Origin: Vitreoscilla sp.
GTDB lineage: Bacteria; Pseudomonadota; Gammaproteobacteria; Burkholderiales; Burkholderiaceae
Direction: 5' to 3'
NCBI GenBank assembly: GCA_014378125.1
Contig: JACMOG010000742.1
Coordinates: 1 to 7,845 of the forward strand
DNA length: 7,845 nt
The position numbers were made by a program, and so were the translations under genes. The notes under the pieces are model-generated. The model ran no database searches, had not been told where the DNA came from, and saw only the letters and a list, made by a program, of their open reading frames with translations. This document shows, one piece after another, positions 5,798 through 7,845 of the stretch; within the stretch, counting starts at the first letter, position 1, and every line of letters begins with the position of its first letter.

Positions 5798-6073
5798 ATG
5801 ACCGCCATCACTTCCGGTACCTACGGCCATCAGCCGATCTTCTCTGGCGCCATCCGCCAGCTCGCCGCCGCGCTGTTCTCGTCGCGCCCCGTCGCGAAGA
5901 AGCTGGTCGCCGATGCCACGATCCAGTCGTCGCGCATCGCCAACACGTTCCGCGTTCGCATCCGCGAAGCCAACGACGTGCGCGGACTCGCGCGCAGCGT
6001 CGAGCAGCATTCGCCGGGCTTCGCCGCCGACCTGTACGCCGCGGCCTCGCGCCACGAAGGCTACGACGACTGA
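5798..6073 (+). CDS. Small protein of unknown function, divergent from lysR
   Basis: A 91-residue protein that I do not recognise. ATG 5798 is chosen over an in-frame ATG at 5669 because AGGAAA (5785-5790) is a good ribosome-binding site just before it, and because the longer form would run through the palindrome and the candidate promoter. The sequence is polar and probably mostly helical. Residues 14-28 (IFSGAIRQLAAALFS) could be an amphipathic helix, residues 30-66 are rich in Arg/Lys (RPVAKK, FRVRIREAND), and the end (HSPGFAADLYAAASRHEGYDD) is acidic with aromatic residues. There is no Cys or Trp, no signal peptide and no clear membrane helix. Size and charge loosely recall short DUF1127-type proteins, but the diagnostic Asp-Ile-Gly core is missing. 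Codon use is like the neighbours, so it is probably a real gene. The position suggests it is the regulatory target of the adjacent LysR protein. Confidence 0.75.
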   Translation: MTAITSGTYGHQPIFSGAIRQLAAALFSSRPVAKKLVADATIQSSRIANTFRVRIREANDVRGLARSVEQHSPGFAADLYAAASRHEGYDD

Positions 6074-6081
6074 GTTCGACC

Positions 6082-6112
6082 GCCGGCTCGCGTGAGCCGG
6101 CCGCTTCGCGGC
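6082..6112. terminator. Paired hairpins between convergent genes, likely bidirectional terminator
   Basis: GCCGGCTC (6082-6089), loop GCGT, GAGCCGGC (6094-6101) form a perfect 8-bp stem 8 bases after the stop of the 91-residue gene. Overlapping it by two bases is GCCGC (6100-6104), loop TTC, GCGGC (6108-6112). The two stems compete at 6100-6101. Both are symmetric enough to work from either side, and rlpA ends at 6140 from the opposite direction. There is no T run on either strand, which is common in high-GC genomes, so efficiency is unknown. Confidence 0.6.
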
Positions 6113-6139
6113 TACACGACCACCTTTGGCGGCGTGTCG

Positions 6140-7300
6140 CTATCGCTTCTCCACGATGGTGGGCACCAGTTGCAGCGCGGTGCGGATTCTTTCCGCCGCG
6201 TTCCTGGCATCGTCCCGCGTCGTGTAGGGCCCGGCCTGCAACTTGTTGAGGCTGTGGTCGGTGAACACCGCGAGCAACGGCGCAAGCCAGCCTTGCTCGT
6301 CGATCAGGCGTCGCTGGAATTCCAGCGCGCCGTCGCGTTGCTTGAATGCCCCCAGCTGGATCCACCAGCCGACACCCGCAGTGGTATCCGCGCGTCCGCG
6401 CTCGTCGGGCTTGTCCCCGCGCGCGACGGACGGGAGCGTGACGGGCGCGCGCGCGGGCGCGACCTCCGCCACCACCGTCTGCGTGACCGTGGTCACGCGG
6501 CCGGGCACGGCCGCCGCCGCGTCCACCGCCGCCGCCGCGCCCAGGTCGACGCCGGGCGTGCTGGTGGGCGATTGCGCCGCGGTCAGCGCGCCGGTGTCCA
6601 TGCCGGCACCTTGCGCATCTGCCACCACCACCGACGCATCGACGGGCAGTGGATTGAGCCCGTTCGCGGGCGCCGAAGGCTTGCGCAGCGCCACGCCGCT
6701 GCGGATGTCGTCGTCGGTGATGCGGGTGATCTCCACCGCCGCCACGCCGTTCAGCACGCCCAGCTTCAGGGCGGCCGTGTACGAAAGGTCGATGACGCGT
6801 CCCGGCGAGAACGGCCCGCGATCGTTCACGCGCACGATCACCTCCTTGCCGTTGGCCGGGTTGCGCACCCGGGCATAGCTGGGGATGGGCAGGGTCTTGT
6901 GTGCCGCGGTCATGGCATACATGTTGTAGGCCTCGCCGCTGGCGGTGCGGCGGCCGTGGAACTTCTTGCCGTACCACGACGCGAGCCCGCTCTCGGTCAG
7001 CGCGCGGTCGTCCGTGAGCGGCACGTAGGTGTTGCCGGCGATCTCGTAGGGCTTGTTGGGGCCGCCTTTGCGGATGGCCTCGATCTGCGGCATCGCGTCG
7101 GGCACCGCCTCGAGGTTGGGCGGCGGCTTCGTCTCGGGGCCGTCGCGCTGCGCGTTGCCGGGCGGCAGGCGCGACACGTTGCCCGGGCCGGTGGGCGCGG
7201 TCGGCGTCGTCTGGCAGGCGGCCAGCACGGCCAGCGCGAGGGGCGCGGTCGCGAGGCGCAGCGCGCGTGTCAGCGAGGGTGAGGAGGCACGAGGCGGCAT
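6140..7300 (-). CDS. rlpA: Septal ring lytic transglycosylase RlpA (lipoprotein, DPBB + SPOR)
   Basis: A 386-residue outer-membrane lipoprotein. The signal LATAPLALAVLAAC ends at lipobox Cys29. The double-psi beta-barrel domain spans about residues 104-195, beginning GLASWYGKKFHGRRTASGEA. Glu123, His134 and Asp160 (VNDRGPFSPGRVIDLS) match in residue type and in spacing (11 and 26) the catalytic Glu120, His131 and Asp157 of P. aeruginosa RlpA, which cleaves naked (stem-peptide-free) glycan strands at the septum. A low-complexity Ala/Thr/Pro linker (about 200-305) leads to a C-terminal SPOR domain (about 308-384, starting GWWIQLGAFKQRDGA and including LQAGPYTTRDDA), which binds denuded peptidoglycan at the division site. 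ATG 7298-7300 was chosen because the signal peptide starts there; a TTG 26 codons upstream would spoil the signal and overlap the ABC gene. No clear Shine-Dalgarno is visible. The gene lies 34 bases after an ABC ATPase on the same strand, so read-through transcription is likely. Confidence 0.94.
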   Translation of the reverse strand: MPPRASSPSLTRALRLATAPLALAVLAACQTTPTAPTGPGNVSRLPPGNAQRDGPETKPPPNLEAVPDAMPQIEAIRKGGPNKPYEIAGNTYVPLTDDRALTESGLASWYGKKFHGRRTASGEAYNMYAMTAAHKTLPIPSYARVRNPANGKEVIVRVNDRGPFSPGRVIDLSYTAALKLGVLNGVAAVEITRITDDDIRSGVALRKPSAPANGLNPLPVDASVVVADAQGAGMDTGALTAAQSPTSTPGVDLGAAAAVDAAAAVPGRVTTVTQTVVAEVAPARAPVTLPSVARGDKPDERGRADTTAGVGWWIQLGAFKQRDGALEFQRRLIDEQGWLAPLLAVFTDHSLNKLQAGPYTTRDDARNAAERIRTALQLVPTIVEKR

Positions 7301-7334
7301 TCGGCGAGTCGAGACGAAGTGGCCGCAGCTTATC

Positions 7335-7845
7335 TCAGGCCTCGCGCAGGTGGCAGGCCAACTGGTGACCGGGTGCAATCTCGCGCAGCGGCGGCCGCAC
7401 CACGTCGCACAGCCCCTTCTGCGCGATGGGGCAACGCGTGTGGAAGGCGCAGCCGGCGGGCGGGTTCAGCGGGCTGGGCACGTCGCCCTGCAGCACGATG
7501 CGCCGGCGCCGCACGCGCGGGTCGGGCACCGGAACCGACGACAGCAGCGCCCCGGTGTACGGATGGCGGGGCCGCGTGTAGAGCGCGTGCGACGCGGCGA
7601 TCTCCACGATGCGGCCCAGGTACATCACCGCCACGCGGTCGCTGATGTGGCGCACCACCGACAGGTCGTGCGCGATGAACAGGTAGGCCAGGCCCAGGCG
7701 CTGCTGCAGGTCCTGCAGCAGGTTGACCCCCGGCGCCTGGACCGCCACGTCGAGCCCCGGCACGGCCTCGTCGCACACGATCAGCCGCGGGTTGGTGGCC
7801 AGTGCGCGGGCGATGCCGATGCGCTGGCGCTGGCCGCCGGAGAAC
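7335..7845 (-). CDS. Oligopeptide/dipeptide ABC transporter ATP-binding protein, C-terminal part
   Basis: The N-terminus, including Walker A, lies beyond the window; 169 residues are visible, ending in TGA at 7335-7337. The first visible residues are the ABC signature FSGGQRQR (7821-7844). Walker B LIVCDE follows, then the H-loop His in [10 protein letters not shown] (codon 7668-7670). The C-terminal oligopeptide/dipeptide extension is clear: [17 protein letters not shown] (HPY at 7557-7565) and a Cys-containing tail ([20 protein letters not shown]). This marks the OppF/DppF/GsiA-like ATPases, which power uptake of peptides, glutathione or related solutes at the inner membrane. Just after Walker B the text is [15 protein letters not shown], whereas the family usually reads DEPVSALDVSVQAQ; the D-loop Ser and several neighbours differ. 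A GTG at 7776-7778 is internal, not a start. The gene would be the last ABC component of its operon, with rlpA downstream. Confidence 0.92.
   Translation of the reverse strand, partial: FSGGQRQRIGIARALATNPRLIVCDEAVPGLDVAVQAPGVNLLQDLQQRLGLAYLFIAHDLSVVRHISDRVAVMYLGRIVEIAASHALYTRPRHPYTGALLSSVPVPDPRVRRRRIVLQGDVPSPLNPPAGCAFHTRCPIAQKGLCDVVRPPLREIAPGHQLACHLREA

Noticed and set aside
6092..7282. A 396-codon plus-strand frame opposite rlpA
   Set aside because: It is antisense to a clear RlpA with all three catalytic residues and a SPOR domain. Composition is Arg/Gly/His-rich, as in the other shadow frames.
7301..7378. TTG start at 7378 for rlpA
   Set aside because: It adds 26 residues before a normal lipoprotein signal peptide and overlaps the ABC gene. 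ATG 7300 gives a standard signal with the Cys at position 29.

Overview
The window is a high-GC, gene-dense chromosomal segment. Third codon positions are strongly G/C-biased, several frames opposite real genes stay open by chance, and GTG starts occur. The protein styles (RlpA with a SPOR domain, a TyrB/AspC-type aminotransferase, the LysR N-terminus, Dpp/Opp-type ABC ATPase) suggest a betaproteobacterium of the order Burkholderiales. That placement is an inference from sequence style, not from a phylogenetic marker.

Layout. Left block, plus strand: the C-terminal part of an EamA/DMT-type transporter (cut by the window start), a 164-residue glutathione peroxidase-family thiol peroxidase, a short intergenic stretch that folds into a branched inverted-repeat structure, a 402-residue PLP-dependent aspartate/aromatic aminotransferase, and a 751-residue S53 (sedolisin) peptidase carrying a lipoprotein signal. 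The peptidase runs head-on into a minus-strand LysR-family regulator, with only 3 bases between the two stop codons. The regulator is divergent from a small plus-strand gene (91 residues, unknown function). The 134-base divergent gap is AT-rich compared with its surroundings and holds a perfect 7+7 bp palindrome of LysR T-N11-A type. Right block, minus strand: an ABC-transporter ATPase of the oligopeptide/dipeptide type (N-terminus beyond the window), then, 34 bases downstream in its direction of transcription, rlpA, a septal-ring lytic transglycosylase lipoprotein with a C-terminal SPOR domain. The small gene and rlpA converge on a pair of GC-rich hairpins.

How they relate. Most genes look like ordinary chromosomal functions: export, peroxide detoxification, amino-acid transamination, cell-envelope peptidoglycan turnover and peptide uptake. 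No mobile element, CRISPR array, phage gene or RNA gene was found. The parts most worth following up are the lysR/91-residue-gene pair with its operator, the lipoprotein S53 peptidase with about 350 N-terminal residues that I cannot match to the usual prodomain, the ABC ATPase whose Walker B/D-loop stretch departs from the family pattern at several adjacent positions, and the branched repeat at the end of the peroxidase gene. I see nothing that clearly amounts to a new multi-gene system.
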